40,498 nucleotides of DNA from Conidiobolus incongruus B7586 (lineage: Eukaryota; Entomophthoromycota; Entomophthoromycetes; Entomophthorales; Conidiobolaceae), in the NCBI GenBank assembly GCA_000697335.1, contig JNEM01008970.1:1-40498 (forward strand). Reading direction: 5' to 3'. The notes under the pieces are model-generated. The model saw only the letters and a program-made list of their open reading frames with translations. It did no database searches and was not told the origin of the DNA. Within the stretch, counting starts at the first letter, position 1. Every line of letters begins with the position of its first letter. This document shows positions 1-11,795 of the stretch, in pieces. A program made the translations under genes and the position numbers.

Positions 1-1506
1 AATATAATATTAAATGATTATTCTATTAAATTATTAATATATTAAATTATTAAGATGCTTTTTTAAGTAGGTAAAGATAATTTTATAATAATAAAAGAAG
101 AGATAATATAATTAAAACAACTAAAGTTAATTAAAATATTAACATATATATTTATAAAATATCTAGTTAAAACAAACAATAAGGTAATAATTAAAGATAA
201 AGAATTATAAGATAGATTAGTTACTAGAATATTTTTCATTTCTAATAGTTTAATTAATTAAATCTCTCTAGTATATATAGTTTAATTTGCAAAATCATTA
301 ATCTATTAGAATTTTTATAGATTAAATCAGAATCTGCTAACTATTTATAAAAAAGATGATTTTAAGATTATATTAATATTATTCAAGTTTGATTTGTAGT
401 TGGTAGATTAAGTTTGTTAAAAATTAAGCAAATATTACTTTTTAAAAATATATTTATTAATTTTATAATTAACTTAAGTTTTTTAATAATAGTAACAACT
501 TTTATTTACTTTTAAATAAGTTTTAACTTTTTTATTAAAAGTTTTCTTATAAAACTTTAAAATAGAAACATTTATCATATAAAATTTAAGTAGGTTAAAA
601 TAAGTTTTAAAGGATTAATTCTTAAGATAAATAAATTTAGTTATAAAATAAAAGATATAATTAATTATAATTGTTATATCATAAATATTAGAAAAAAACA
701 TAATATTAAAATATTCCCTATTAATTAACTAAAGTTTTAAATAAAAATTAAAGTATTATAATGGCTTGTAGATTTATTCTTCTTCAATGATATTTAATAT
801 ATTTATATATATCTTATTAAATTTCATAATTAATTACCTTATAAAAATTTTTTATTTAAGTTAAGAAAGCTTTTCTCTTATTAATTAAACTTAATTTTTT
901 AAGTACTATTTTTTTAAAAGCTTTTTTTAATTATTTAAAGGTTTGTATTTTTATAGTAGGTTATCCTCTTAAAAACTCTGTAAGATTAAACTTGTAATAA
1001 GTTAACTATTTGGTATAAATAAATTTTTCTAAAAAAATAGTTAATTTAAACATATTCTTTAAATCTTTATTAAGAAATAAATTAAAATAATTTTTCATAT
1101 TTTTAAGAGTTTTTAAGCTTATAGAAGTTTTTAAAACTATTATAAATAGTTAGTTTATCTTGAAAAATACTAAGTAAGTGATTTAATATGTTAATAGTAG
1201 TAAAATAACTTGTTTGTTAAATTTAAGCTTTTTGAGTTATATTTTTCTTAATCAAAAATTATTTAATATAAGCTTTTTAAAAGGTAATAAATTCTTAAAA
1301 ATTAAAGTCTTAAATTTACTTAGTAATTAAACTACTATTATCATTAAAATAATATAAAGGTATCTCTTTTTTCAATAGTATTATAGTATATAATGTTAAA
1401 TTTAAATAAAATAAATTATAAATAAAATTTAAAATAATAATAAATGATTTGATATAAATAATAATTAATTTCTAATAGGTTTTTAGTAGTTTTATTATTG
1501 TTATTA
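1..1506 (-). mobile_element. Ty3/gypsy copy A, partial internal region (fossil)
   Basis: This stretch aligns base for base with the gag-side internal region of the complete gypsy copy to its right (position 22 here matches 7861 there, and the match runs on to the LTR). The element reads on the minus strand. It is cut by the left window edge, so only its 5' internal part and 5' LTR are visible. It is strongly AT-shifted relative to copy B and is broken, with many breaks. It appears older or more heavily decayed than copy B. Confidence 0.85.
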
Positions 1507-3480
1507 TATAAGCATAGTAGTAAATACTAATATAATATAGAGGAAAACTTCAATATAAAAGTAGTATAATATAAAATATAATACTACACTAACCTACAAA
1601 AGTGAGTCATAAAATCAAAAATATATATATTTTAATTAATAACTAAAACAATTGTATATATTAGATTACTTGAAACTATAATATATAATTAAGGTATATT
1701 ATTTAATAATAAATAAATATATTTAGATATATTTAGTAAACTATTAGCAAAAATATTAACCCTTAATATTTAACTAAGGTGAGTTATAAATTTGCAGGTT
1801 TTTGAGATAAGGGGATATATTTAACAATATATAACCATATCATTTTTCTCTCTTTGCTATTATTTTATATAATATTTTACAAATATATTAAATTTTTTTT
1901 ATTAGTATCATTATACCTAAATCCCTCTCTAAAAAAATCTACTTGTGCATTAATTAACTTTATAAAAAAGGTAAATTAACTTGTGATATTGTTAGAATTA
2001 CTAGTGTTAACTAGTTTACTATAGCTAAAGTTATTAAGAATAGCAATAAAGAAACATTTAAACCTAAACTTAAGTGTGTTAAAATTATAAATAAACATGA
2101 TGAGAAGTATATTTGTAGGTTAGTTAATATAAGCAAGTGTGGTATTACTGTAGAAATACAGTAAGAATTATAAAACTATATAAGAATATTAGTTAGCACT
2201 AATACTATTATATGTGCTTTATATTAACATAGATACCACTTACACCTTAAGAAAAAACACCCCTAATTAAAGAAATCCCACTATAAAATTAAGTGGGAGT
2301 TTAAATATCACCACTAATATTAAACCAAAACTAATTAGAGTAAGGTTATTTAATTTAATGAAATAAAAATATACCTTAGTAGATTTGATAAAAAAGCTAG
2401 ATACTTTAAAAAAGATATAAAATTACTTTGTGACTATCATGTTAATTTTACCCAAAAGTATAGTGGTGGGTTAATTATTGTTTGGGGATATATGTTGTTT
2501 TTAGGTGTAAAATATCTTTATAAAATTAATAGGGGAATTAATACTAAAATATACTAAAGTATTTTAAACAATGAATTGAAAAAAACCATTGAATAATATA
2601 GGTTAAATAAATCTGATGTTATTTTCTAGCAAGATAATACCTCTTGTTATACTACAGCTTTTACTACCAAATAGCTTAAAAATAATAGGATAATAATTAT
2701 GAAGTGGCTTTTTTAATCTCTTAACCTTAATTTAATTAAACACCTTTAGGATCAATTAAAAAAAGCTATTAAAGTTTTCCCCCCAGTAAAAAATTTAAAT
2801 CAACTTTAAAAATATATTCAAGAAATATAAAACAAGATTAACCTTTCCTAGTATAAGAAGTTAGTTGATTCTATACCCTACAAACTTAAAGAAGTTAGAA
2901 AAGTTAAAGGTAGATACACTAGGTTTTAATTTTTTTTTATCACCAAAAACCTACAAATTTATAACTTACCTTAGGTAAAATTTAAAGGTTTATATTTTAA
3001 CCAATTAATAGCTAAATATCATTATTTAATGATATATATAACTAATAAATATAATAGATTTTAATTATTTAATTTAAGTTTATTTCATTAAATATTAATT
3101 AAGTTATTAGTAAAAATTTAGGTGTTTTTGATTTTATAACTTACTTTTGTAGGTTAGTATATAATATAACTATAGTGTATAAATAAAAACAAAGTTTAAT
3201 TAAGCTTCAAACTAAAGTGAGTCACTAATATATTAAGATTTATATTAAGTAGTGTTAATATATTAAAAAATTAATAAAATATAGTTTTTAATTTTAGAAA
3301 TAATATAAAAATAAAAAATAATAAAAATTGAGAAGAAAAAGGAAAACCTAATTTATTAAATAATTCAATATTATTTATATAATTAATTTAGCTATAAAAG
3401 TATAAATTAATTATATAGTTTATAGTTAATTAAATTATATAAAAATATATATAAGAATTTAAAGAATTAGTTTTTTAATA
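1507..3480 (-). repeat. LTR of gypsy copy A, split by a Tc1-like insertion (fossil)
   Basis: The LTR sequence of copy B is found here in two pieces, about 1507-1570 and about 3161-3480, with a Tc1-like element between them. With the insert removed the length fits the 399-bp LTR of copy B. It has diverged clearly more from both copy-B LTRs than those have from each other. It is the 5' LTR of the minus-strand element. Confidence 0.85.
1571..3160 (+). mobile_element. Tc1/mariner-family DNA transposon, IR/DR type, decayed
   Basis: The element is about 1.6 kb and sits inside an LTR, with flanking TA-rich sequence consistent with a TA target. Its ends are long inverted repeats of about 200 nt. Each holds two copies of a related motif: an outer one with core GTGAGTCATAAAA (left 1588-1625, right about 3118-3160 in inverse) and an inner one with core GTGAGTTATAAATT (left about 1779-1810, right about 2942-2975). 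The plus-strand interior (about 1975-2930) resembles a Tc1 transposase: a SGGLIIVWGY-like block near 2462, a QDNTSCYTT-like block near 2630 (the second catalytic Asp region), and a WL-SLNLNLIKHL-DQLKKA block at 2705-2770 that matches the SPDLNPIENLWDELK block of the family. In-frame stops occur where the family has Gln or Trp (2714 TAA, 2747 TAG), so the transposase is dead. Confidence 0.85.
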
Positions 3481-3677
3481 AAATTAATATTTGTAAATTA
3501 ATTTATATTTTATTAATAAAAGAAATATTTTTAAAAATTTATCAAAATCTAAAATATTAATTTTTATTATGATTTTCCCTTTTTTAATTAATATATAATA
3601 GTATATTAAAATATATTATTTATTTTAATTAAAGAATTATCAAGTTAATTTAATATTAACTATATATATTATATATT
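3481..3677. other. AT-rich spacer between LTR fossils
   Basis: Very AT-rich sequence with no open frame and no recognisable repeat. It lies between the end of the copy-A LTR and the inverted LTR. Confidence 0.5.
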
Positions 3678-4036
3678 TATTAAAAGATTAATTATAAAAA
3701 TTCTTATATATCTTTATATAATTTATTTAATTTTGAATCAATTAAGTAATTTATGTTTTATGGTTAGTTTAATGATATTAAGAATTTAAAATATATTAAT
3801 GAATTTTTCTTCTTATAATTTTTTTCATTTCTGATATATTATTATTATTTTCTTTAAAATTAAGACTATATTTATTAATATATATTATTAATACTATATT
3901 ATATAAAATCTAATATTTTTTTATTAATTTAATATTTATAAACTAAATTAAACATTATTTATATTATCTTACTATATTATATTTATATTAAGTTTTCCTT
4001 TATATTATATATATATATTTTACTATTTATTATACT
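3678..4036 (+). repeat. Old inverted gypsy LTR (fossil), interrupted at its right end by copy B
   Basis: Read on the opposite strand, this stretch follows the copy-B LTR along its length: the terminal TATTAAAAGA block, the central part around 3840-3920, and the TTATATTAAGTTTTCCT block near 3990. It lies opposite to copies A and B and is heavily AT-shifted. Copy B has inserted a few bases before its right terminus, and its last bases continue after 9756. It looks like a solo LTR or the remnant of a larger inverted copy. It is broken and the oldest-looking LTR in the window. Confidence 0.75.
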
Positions 4037-4435
4037 TGTAAGTATAGTGGTAGTTAAACTAATATAGTGTAGAGGAAAACTTAATATAAAAGTAGTGTGG
4101 TGTAAAACATGGTAATATAATATAGCTGTAGTGTGCAAGTGTAAATAAAGTTTAATTAAGCTTCAAACTAGGATGAGTCACTGATATATTAAGATTTATA
4201 TTAGGTAGTGCCAATATCCTATAATATCAATAGAATATAGTTTCAATCTTAGAAATAGTGTAAAAGTAAAAAATAGTAAGAATTAAGAAGAAAAAGAAGA
4301 ACCTAGTTTATTAAATAATTTAATACTATTTATACAATTAATTTAACTATATAAGTATAAATTAATCATATAATTTATAGTTAATTGGATTATATAAAAG
4401 TGTATATAAGAATTTAAAGAATTAGTCTTTTAATA
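4037..4435 (-). repeat. 3' LTR of gypsy copy B (fossil)
   Basis: 399 bp. It begins with TG on the plus strand next to the ATACT target duplication. It is collinear with the right-hand LTR without gaps by eye. A purine-rich tract on the minus strand lies directly beside its inner edge. Confidence 0.9.
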
Positions 4436-7400
4436 CTCCCCTAGTAAATTTCTTAAAGGAGACACACTCTTTAATTTTTTACAAATAGGTATAATAAGCT
4501 AAAGTATTTTTAATATTTTCTAGAGGTTCTTATATAGCTTTTTTAATAGGATAACCTATCTATTTTACATAAAAATAAAGCTTATTCCTAATAGATTTAA
4601 ACTTAATTATATAATCAACATAGTATTCTTCTTCTCTATCTTAATTAATAATTAGATTTAGTTTTAGAGTTTTTAATCAATTAAGAAAAGTGTTAAAATC
4701 TTTAAAGTATAGTTTAATTTTGGATATGTGAAAGGTAAAGTTAATCCTCAAAGTTAGAGGTAATTCCAAGGTAATATTTTCAAAATTTAAATCAATAGAT
4801 TAAATTTTATAGGGACTATAATATAATAGTAAGTATTTGGGATTTAAGCTAGATTTAAATAAGGTAGGTTTAAAGGCAAATTGTTTTAAATATACAAACA
4901 TACTAGTTTTATATTTAAGAGGGTTTCTAGATAACTTTAAGTATTGTTGTTCTATAATCTTTTAATTTTCTTCTAAGTTAAATTTAATAAGGGAATTGAT
5001 ATGTTTGATATTAGATTAAAATTCAACAATATCCAAAGGTAAGTTGATTTAAAGTTTTAGAGTAATTATTAAGTTAAGATGTTTACTATAATTATTAAAA
5101 TAAAGGCTAAAACCTGTTGATTTATTAATAAAGGTGTTAAATGAATATTAGAGTTGGTAGATATAAATATCCTAATTTAACTAATTAGTGTTAATATAAG
5201 CTTTAATTATTTACTTCAAAGTTGTAATAGTTTTTTTAGTGAGTTTATTAGTTTGGTGATAATTGGTAGTAGACATAGCTAGGTTAATCTTAAAGGAAAA
5301 AGATAGTGACTTCTAGAATTAAGAGTTGAATTGTGTATCTTTATCAAATATAATAGTTTGTAGAATTCTATAATGGGTAAAAATATTAAAGAATAACAAT
5401 TGTGCAACATCTTTAACTGTAGAAGTTTTGAAATAAAGAATAAAATAAACATATTTGGAAAATAAATCAATTATAATTAGTAAGTTATTATAATTATTTG
5501 TTGATTTAGGGATTTCTATGAAATTAAATTGGATTTGTTGCTAAATTTCATTAGGGATTTGTAGGGGAATAAGTTTACTATATTTTAGTTGAGTATTATA
5601 TTTAGTTCTTTAGCATATATCACAGGTATTAGTGTATTTCTAAACTAATTTAACTAGGGAAAGTTAGTAATACCTTGTTTTAATTCTCTTAGCAGTTTTT
5701 AACTAGTTTTAATAACCTTTAATAGGTAAGTTGTAGCATTCATTAAATATTGTTTGTTAGATTTTAGGGATATTAGGAATATATAAACAATTATTATAAT
5801 ATAGTAAGTTATTGATAATTTTAAATTTTTTGACATATTTTAATTAGTTTTCTAATAGTTTAAAGAGTTTTTCTTTAACTGAAATAAAGAAATTATGATT
5901 TAATAGTGTTTCTTGAAATAGTTTAATAAATTTTTTATTTCTTTTATTAATAATCATTGAGTTAATATTTGTTAAATTTTTATAATTAGAATAAAAAGGT
6001 AAGTATGTAAGATTTTTTAACAAAGTATCTACAACATAGTTTTATTAACCTAAGAGATATTAAATAAAGAAAAAGTAAGCTTAGATAGTTTTAATTTATT
6101 TAACTTATTTTCTTAATAAATACTTCTAAGTATTTAAATAGATAAGTGATTTATAATCTGTAAATGTTAAGAAAAAATTGCAGGATAAAAAATATAAGTG
6201 ATTTTTGATTATTTCTACTAAAGTAAAAAGTTTTTATTTATAGACTAAGTATTTTAATTTAGCTGGTTTTATTTTTTTTAACCAGAATGTTATTAGTTTT
6301 AAAGTAACATTTGTAGGGTTAAATTTAACTTGTTCTCTTTTATTTATTATTTTATCCTATAGTTATAAGGTAAAATATAAATTAAATTCAAACTAGGTTA
6401 ATTATTTACTAATTACAAAAAAATTAAAGTTAGTAAAAATAATAGTAGGTAGTTTTAAATTAAAGATAGATAAAGTAAAAACATTGGTAATATAGAAAAT
6501 TAAAGCATTTATGCAGAAAGTATATAGTAGGGTTTATTCAAAAAAAGAGTTTTTCTTCAAGAGATTAATAAGAAAAACAATAAGTTTAGTAAAAAAATCA
6601 ATGAAATTTTTAAAGTAATTTAATAATCCAAATACAAACATAAGTTGATTTTTGTTTATAAGTATAATAAAAGCTTTAACACCATTGAGTTTAGTTAGAT
6701 CAATATTAATTCTTTAGGAGGAAACAATATAACTATAGAAGGGGATAGAAAAAGCACCAAAGATGTATTTTGATAGTTTTAAAGGTAATTTATATTCTTG
6801 AATAATTTGTAAAATTTAATTAACATGTTAAATATATTCTTCTTTAGTTTTTAAATAGATTAAGATATTATTAAAGTAGGTAATAACAAAGTTATTAAAA
6901 ACAAGGTTAAAAAGGGAATTAATAAATTAATTAAAAGTTACAAGGGTATTACACAATCTAAAGTTTATAACAATAAATTTATAGTAGCTTAAAAAAATAT
7001 TAAAAACAGTTAAAAAGATAGAATTTTCTTTAACTCTAATGTTGTAATATTTATTCTTAATATTTAATTTGGTTAATATAGTTGATTTAAGTAGTTTATC
7101 CTTAACATTATGTAGGTTTAATAATAAAGTTTTATCCTTGATAGTTTTAGAGTTTAAAACACAATTATCAATATATAATCTCTAACCACCATTAGCTTTT
7201 TATATAAAGAAGATTAAAAATCTTTATGGTAAAGAAGAAGGTTTAATGTACCTATTTTTAAGTAGTTTTTAGATTTCTTCTTTTAAAGTTTAGTATTATT
7301 CAAGAGATAAATGGTAAGTAAACTTTAAGTATAGTTGTATACCAGGGATTAGTTTAATTTTGTGTTTAATATTATATTTAGGTTGTAATTTATTTACAGG

Positions 7401-9352
7401 TTCAAAAACATTAGCAAATTAACTTACTATATTGTATAAGAAGTGGTTATTAGATATAACTTTATTAAAATCAATAGATAAAGTGTTAATAGATAAATAA
7501 TAAATAGATACATATCTTTATAAATTATTTAAGTTTTTGATTAGCTTTTTATATTGATTTTTGCTTATAATAATAAAATTATTTGCTATAATTTTAGAGT
7601 TAGTGTTAGGTAAAATATTTAATAATTTTATAATAGGGTAATATAGATTTTTTGAGATTAATTCTACTAATTTCTTTTAAAATATAAAAAAAATAGATTT
7701 GTAACCTTCTGAGGTAATATTTATAGATATAAAACTGTGATATTTAAACTAATTTTAACCTAGTATAAAATTGTAACTAATGTTACCAACTAGGAATTTA
7801 ATATATTAAGAGTAGTTAGGGGGTAATAATAGGTATCTAGATATAATACCAGATGCTTGTTCTATTAAGTTATTAGCATATTTAATTATTAAGTTGTTTT
7901 TTTAGGTAGGTAAAGATAGTTTTAAAATAATAAAAGAGAAGATAATATAATTAAAATAATTAAAGTTAATTAAAACACTAACAGGTGTGTTTATAAAAAA
8001 ACCAATTAACACAAACAATAGGGTGATAGTTAAAGGTAAAAAATTACAAGGTAGATTAGTTACTAGGATATTTCTAGTTTCTAATGGTTTAATCAGTTAG
8101 ATTTCTCTAGTATACATAGTTTTATTTGTGGAATCATTGGTTTGTTAGAACTTTTGTGGATTAGATTAGAATTTACTAACTAATTATAAAAAGGGTGATT
8201 CTAGGGTTATATTAATATTATTCAGGTTTGATTTATGGTTGGTAAGTTAGGATTATTGAGAATTAAATAAATGTTGCTTTTTTAAAGGGTATTTATTAGC
8301 TTTATAGTTAACTTAAGTTTTTTAGCAATAATAACAACCTTTGTTTGTTCTCAAGTAGGCTTTAGTTTCTTTACTAAAAGTTTTCTTATAAAACCCTAAA
8401 GCAAAAACATCTATTATTTAAAATTTAAGTGGGTTAGAGTAAAGTTTAAAAGATTAATTTTTAAGGTGGGAAAATTTAATTATAAAGTAAAGGATATTAT
8501 TAATTATAATTACTACATCACAAATGTCAGAAAAAAACATATTATTAAAGTGTTCTTTATTAACTAACTAAAGCTTCACTTAAAGGTTAAAGTATTGTAA
8601 TAGTTTATAGATTTATTCTTCTTTAGTGATATTTAATATATTTAAGTATATCTCATTAAATTTCTCAATTAATTATCTTGTAGAAGTTTTTTATTTAAGT
8701 TAAGAAAGCTTTTCTCTTGTTAATTAAACTTGATTTTTTAGGTAATACCTCTCTTTAAAGGTTTTTTCTAATTGTTTAAAAGTTTATATCTTTGTAGTAA
8801 GTTATCCTCTTAAAAATTCTTTAGGATTAAGCTTATAATAAGTTAATTACTAAGTATAAACAAATTTTTCCAAAAAAAAGTGGTTAATTTAAAGATATTC
8901 TTTAAATTTTCATTAAAAATCAAATCAAGGTAATTCTTTATGTTTTTAAAGTAGTTTTCAAGTTTGTAAAGGTTTTTTAAGTTATCATAAGTAGTTAATT
9001 TATTTTTAAAGATATTAAAGAGGTAGTTTAATATATTAACTATAATAAAGTAGCTAGTTTGTTAGATTTAAACTCTTTGAAACATGTTTTTTTCAACCAA
9101 AAGTTGTTTAATATAAGTTTTTTAAAGGGTAGTAAGCTTTTAAAAATTAAAGTCTTAGATTTATTTAGTAATTAAGCTACTATCATCATTAAAATAATAT
9201 AAGGGTATCTCTTTTTTTAATAGTATTATAGTATATAGTATTAAATTTAAATAAAATAAATTATAGATAAAATTTAAAATAGTAATAATTAAGTTTAATA
9301 TAGATAGTTATTAATATCTAGTAGGTTTTTAATAGTTTTATTGTTGTTACTA

Positions 9353-9751
9353 TATAAGTATAGTGGTAGTTAAACTAATATAGTATAGAGGAAAACTTAA
9401 TATAAAAGTAGTGTGGTGTAGAATATAGTAATATAATGTAGCTGTAGTGTGCAAGTATAAATAAAGTTTAATTAAGCTTCAAACTAAGATGAGTCACTAA
9501 TATATTAAGATTTATATTAGGTAGTGCTAATATCCTATAATATTAACAGAATATAGTCTCAATCTAGGAAATAATGTAAAAGTAAAAAATAGTAAGAATT
9601 GAGAGGAAAAAGAAGAACCTAGTTTATTAGATAATTTAATACTATTTATACAATTAATTTAATTATATAAGTATAAATTAATCATATAATTTATAGTTAA
9701 TTGGATTATATGAAAGTATATATAAGAATTTAAAGAACTAGTCTCTTAACA
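9353..9751 (-). repeat. 5' LTR of gypsy copy B (fossil)
   Basis: 399 bp, ending in CA on the plus strand and followed by the ATACT duplication at 9752-9756. It is collinear with the LTR at 4037-4435. It would have held the element's promoter on the minus strand. Confidence 0.9.
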
Positions 9752-9756
9752 ATACT

Positions 9757-11148
9757 TATATATATAATAATCCTGGTGTTTTTGAATAATTATTTATATA
9801 CCAATAAATAGTTAATTATAGTTTTAATTAATCATTTATTATATAATAAATGATTTAATATTATCTTTTAATAATAACATAAGTTGAATTAATAAAATTT
9901 TCAAAAGATATTGAATATAAATAATTTAGATTTTATTTTTATTTTCTTAAAAACTAAAATTAAATCTTATTATGGAGAATTAAAAATAATTATTAAATAG
10001 GGAAAATTAAAACTATTTTAATTTGAAAAAATGATTTGGTTTACTAAGCCTTGAAAATTTAACAATTTTTTAATTAAGACAAAGTATTTTTTCAATAACT
10101 ATATATTATAAAGGTTTTTTCAAAAAAACTAAAAGTAATATTTAAAATATTAATTATAGTATTAAAAAAGTTAATTTGCTAAATATGAAATTGTTTCAAG
10201 TATTTAATGAAAAATATTTATAAATATAGTTATTTTTAATTTTTATTAAAATCAATGTAAAAAGCTTTATTGTTAAAAAATATTACTTATTATAGTAACC
10301 TTTTACGTTATATATTTCAACTTTAAAAAAAATAATAGAATATAGGAATAAGATATTTAAATTAGTTAGTTAGAATGCCTAATTATATATCCTATTCAAG
10401 GAGCCTATATATCATTTTATATAAAAATTATTAAATTATACTTGATCAAAGAATTCAAAAAACGAAATATAGTTTAAAGGTTAGTAATAGATTAATAAAA
10501 AATATAAGGATATAAGGAAAAGTAAATACTTTCCAATTTTTAATAAAATGAAAATATTAATAATATAATTGGAGGTAATTAAATAAATATATAATCAGTG
10601 GTTTACTAAGTTTAAGATAAAATTAATTTTAAAATATTTAGAGGAAAATATCAACTTAAAAAATAATTTTAGCGAAAGGATATTTAAAATGATAGTTAAT
10701 TATGTTATATAATACAAAAAAGTAATCAATTAACAACTTAATATACACTTTTTTATATAAAGAATTCAAATTTTAACAAAAAAGTACAATAATAAATATA
10801 ATTAATTGTCATTCATATCCGATATTAATAAATATAGGAATTTTATTCAAAGTAATAAAAATAAGTAATTAAATGATCGTCAACAAATAATTATAATTTT
10901 TATCTTAAGCAAAAAAGATTAATGAGTATATCCTTATATTTAAATAACATTAGAAATTCAAAATAATAGGTAAGATTTCATATAGATATTTATAATAAAT
11001 AAACAAAAAAGATATCAAAAAATTATTGTTATTGTAACACTTGAGATAAATTTGAGAATATAATTTTAATATATATATTATAATAGAAAAGAAATTATAA
11101 AATAGGGAAAACAATAAAAAAGATTAAAAAAATAAAAGTATTATAAAT
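9757..11148. other. AT-rich intergenic stretch
   Basis: Very AT-rich, with stops in all frames. The first few bases are the displaced end of the inverted LTR. No tRNA, coding block or clear repeat was recognised. Confidence 0.5.
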
Positions 11149-11352
11149 ATGGTTCATAAAAACTTATCAAACAAATCATTAAAATATAATTTTGTTTTAT
11201 TTCATGGATTTAAGACTGGAAAAAGAGCGAAAAAAAATAAATATATTAGGAATAAAAATATGAGAGCAATATTAAGATGGCTGTATAATAGATTAAAAAA
11301 GATTACTCAACAAAACAAGGGAATACCCTTGGTTCAAGGTAATCATCTGTGA
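11149..11352 (+). CDS. Weak candidate ORF, basic 67-residue peptide
   Basis: An open frame of 67 codons with an ATG start and no recognised family. The predicted peptide is rich in Lys, Arg and Asn (segments such as KTGKRAKKNKY and AILRWLYNRLKK). The last codons carry a donor-like GGTAATC, so it could be a first exon, but I found no convincing partner exon downstream. Base composition is only slightly richer in G+C than the surroundings, so a chance ORF is quite possible. It lies 440 nt upstream of the DM9 gene on the same strand. Confidence 0.2.
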   Translation: MVHKNLSNKSLKYNFVLFHGFKTGKRAKKNKYIRNKNMRAILRWLYNRLKKITQQNKGIPLVQGNHL

Positions 11353-11399
11353 TAACCATCATATAAGTAATATATATAAATCATTGTTATTTACATATA

Positions 11400-11660
11400 T
11401 AATTTGGATCAAGCAGGACTTTCAAATATGCTTATTATTACGTAAATTGGACTAAGACATCAATGTTGCTAGAAACATATTTCTTTGCTAACTAACAGTC
11501 AATTAAGCCAGTCCTCCAGAATTGGTGTTGGAGTTTACCCTCTTATAATCTCTGAGCTCTATACAAGTCTTGGATCAAAGTGATCAAATTTGATTAATTC
11601 CAGAAATGTTTAATTGTAAGCACTCTTGCATCAACTAAATTAAAAGAATAAAAATGATGT
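11400..11660. other. Moderately GC-richer intergenic block upstream of the DM9 gene
   Basis: The base mix here is less AT-extreme than in the flanks and includes words such as CCAGTCCTCCAGAATTGG. No frame stays open and no RNA family is recognisable. It could be promoter, 5' leader or a relic. Confidence 0.35.
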
Positions 11661-11795
11661 CTCAAATTACCTAATGATATCATCATTAAATTTTTATAAA
11701 AAATAATTTGAATTTATTTATGAAAGATTAGCTTTTAAACTAAAATCAAAATTCCAACTTTTTGTATTAAATATTTTATATAGTGTTTCAGTTTA

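Larger units (their letters stand above)
4037..9751 (-). mobile_element. Ty3/gypsy chromovirus-type retrotransposon, structurally complete fossil (copy B)
   Basis: A 5.7-kb element with paired 399-bp LTRs (4037-4435 and 9353-9751) and a 5-bp target duplication ATACT at 4032-4036 and 9752-9756. Coding order on the minus strand, from right to left, is gag with a CCHC zinc-knuckle-like patch near 8320, reverse transcriptase (about 7250-6560), RNase H, integrase (about 5650-4900) and a chromodomain-like patch (about 4590-4450). A purine-rich tract resembling a polypurine tract abuts the left LTR. The integrase C-terminal chromodomain places it in the chromovirus group. All parts are present in order but it is broken, with many breaks. 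By eye the LTRs differ at 25 of 399 positions, nearly all transitions, so the divergence likely reflects a mutational process rather than simple age. Confidence 0.9.

Noticed and set aside
1-9760. CRISPR-like or bacterial origin for the repeats
   Set aside because: LTRs, target duplications and introns in neighbouring genes show a eukaryotic nuclear genome; no regular short repeats with spacers.
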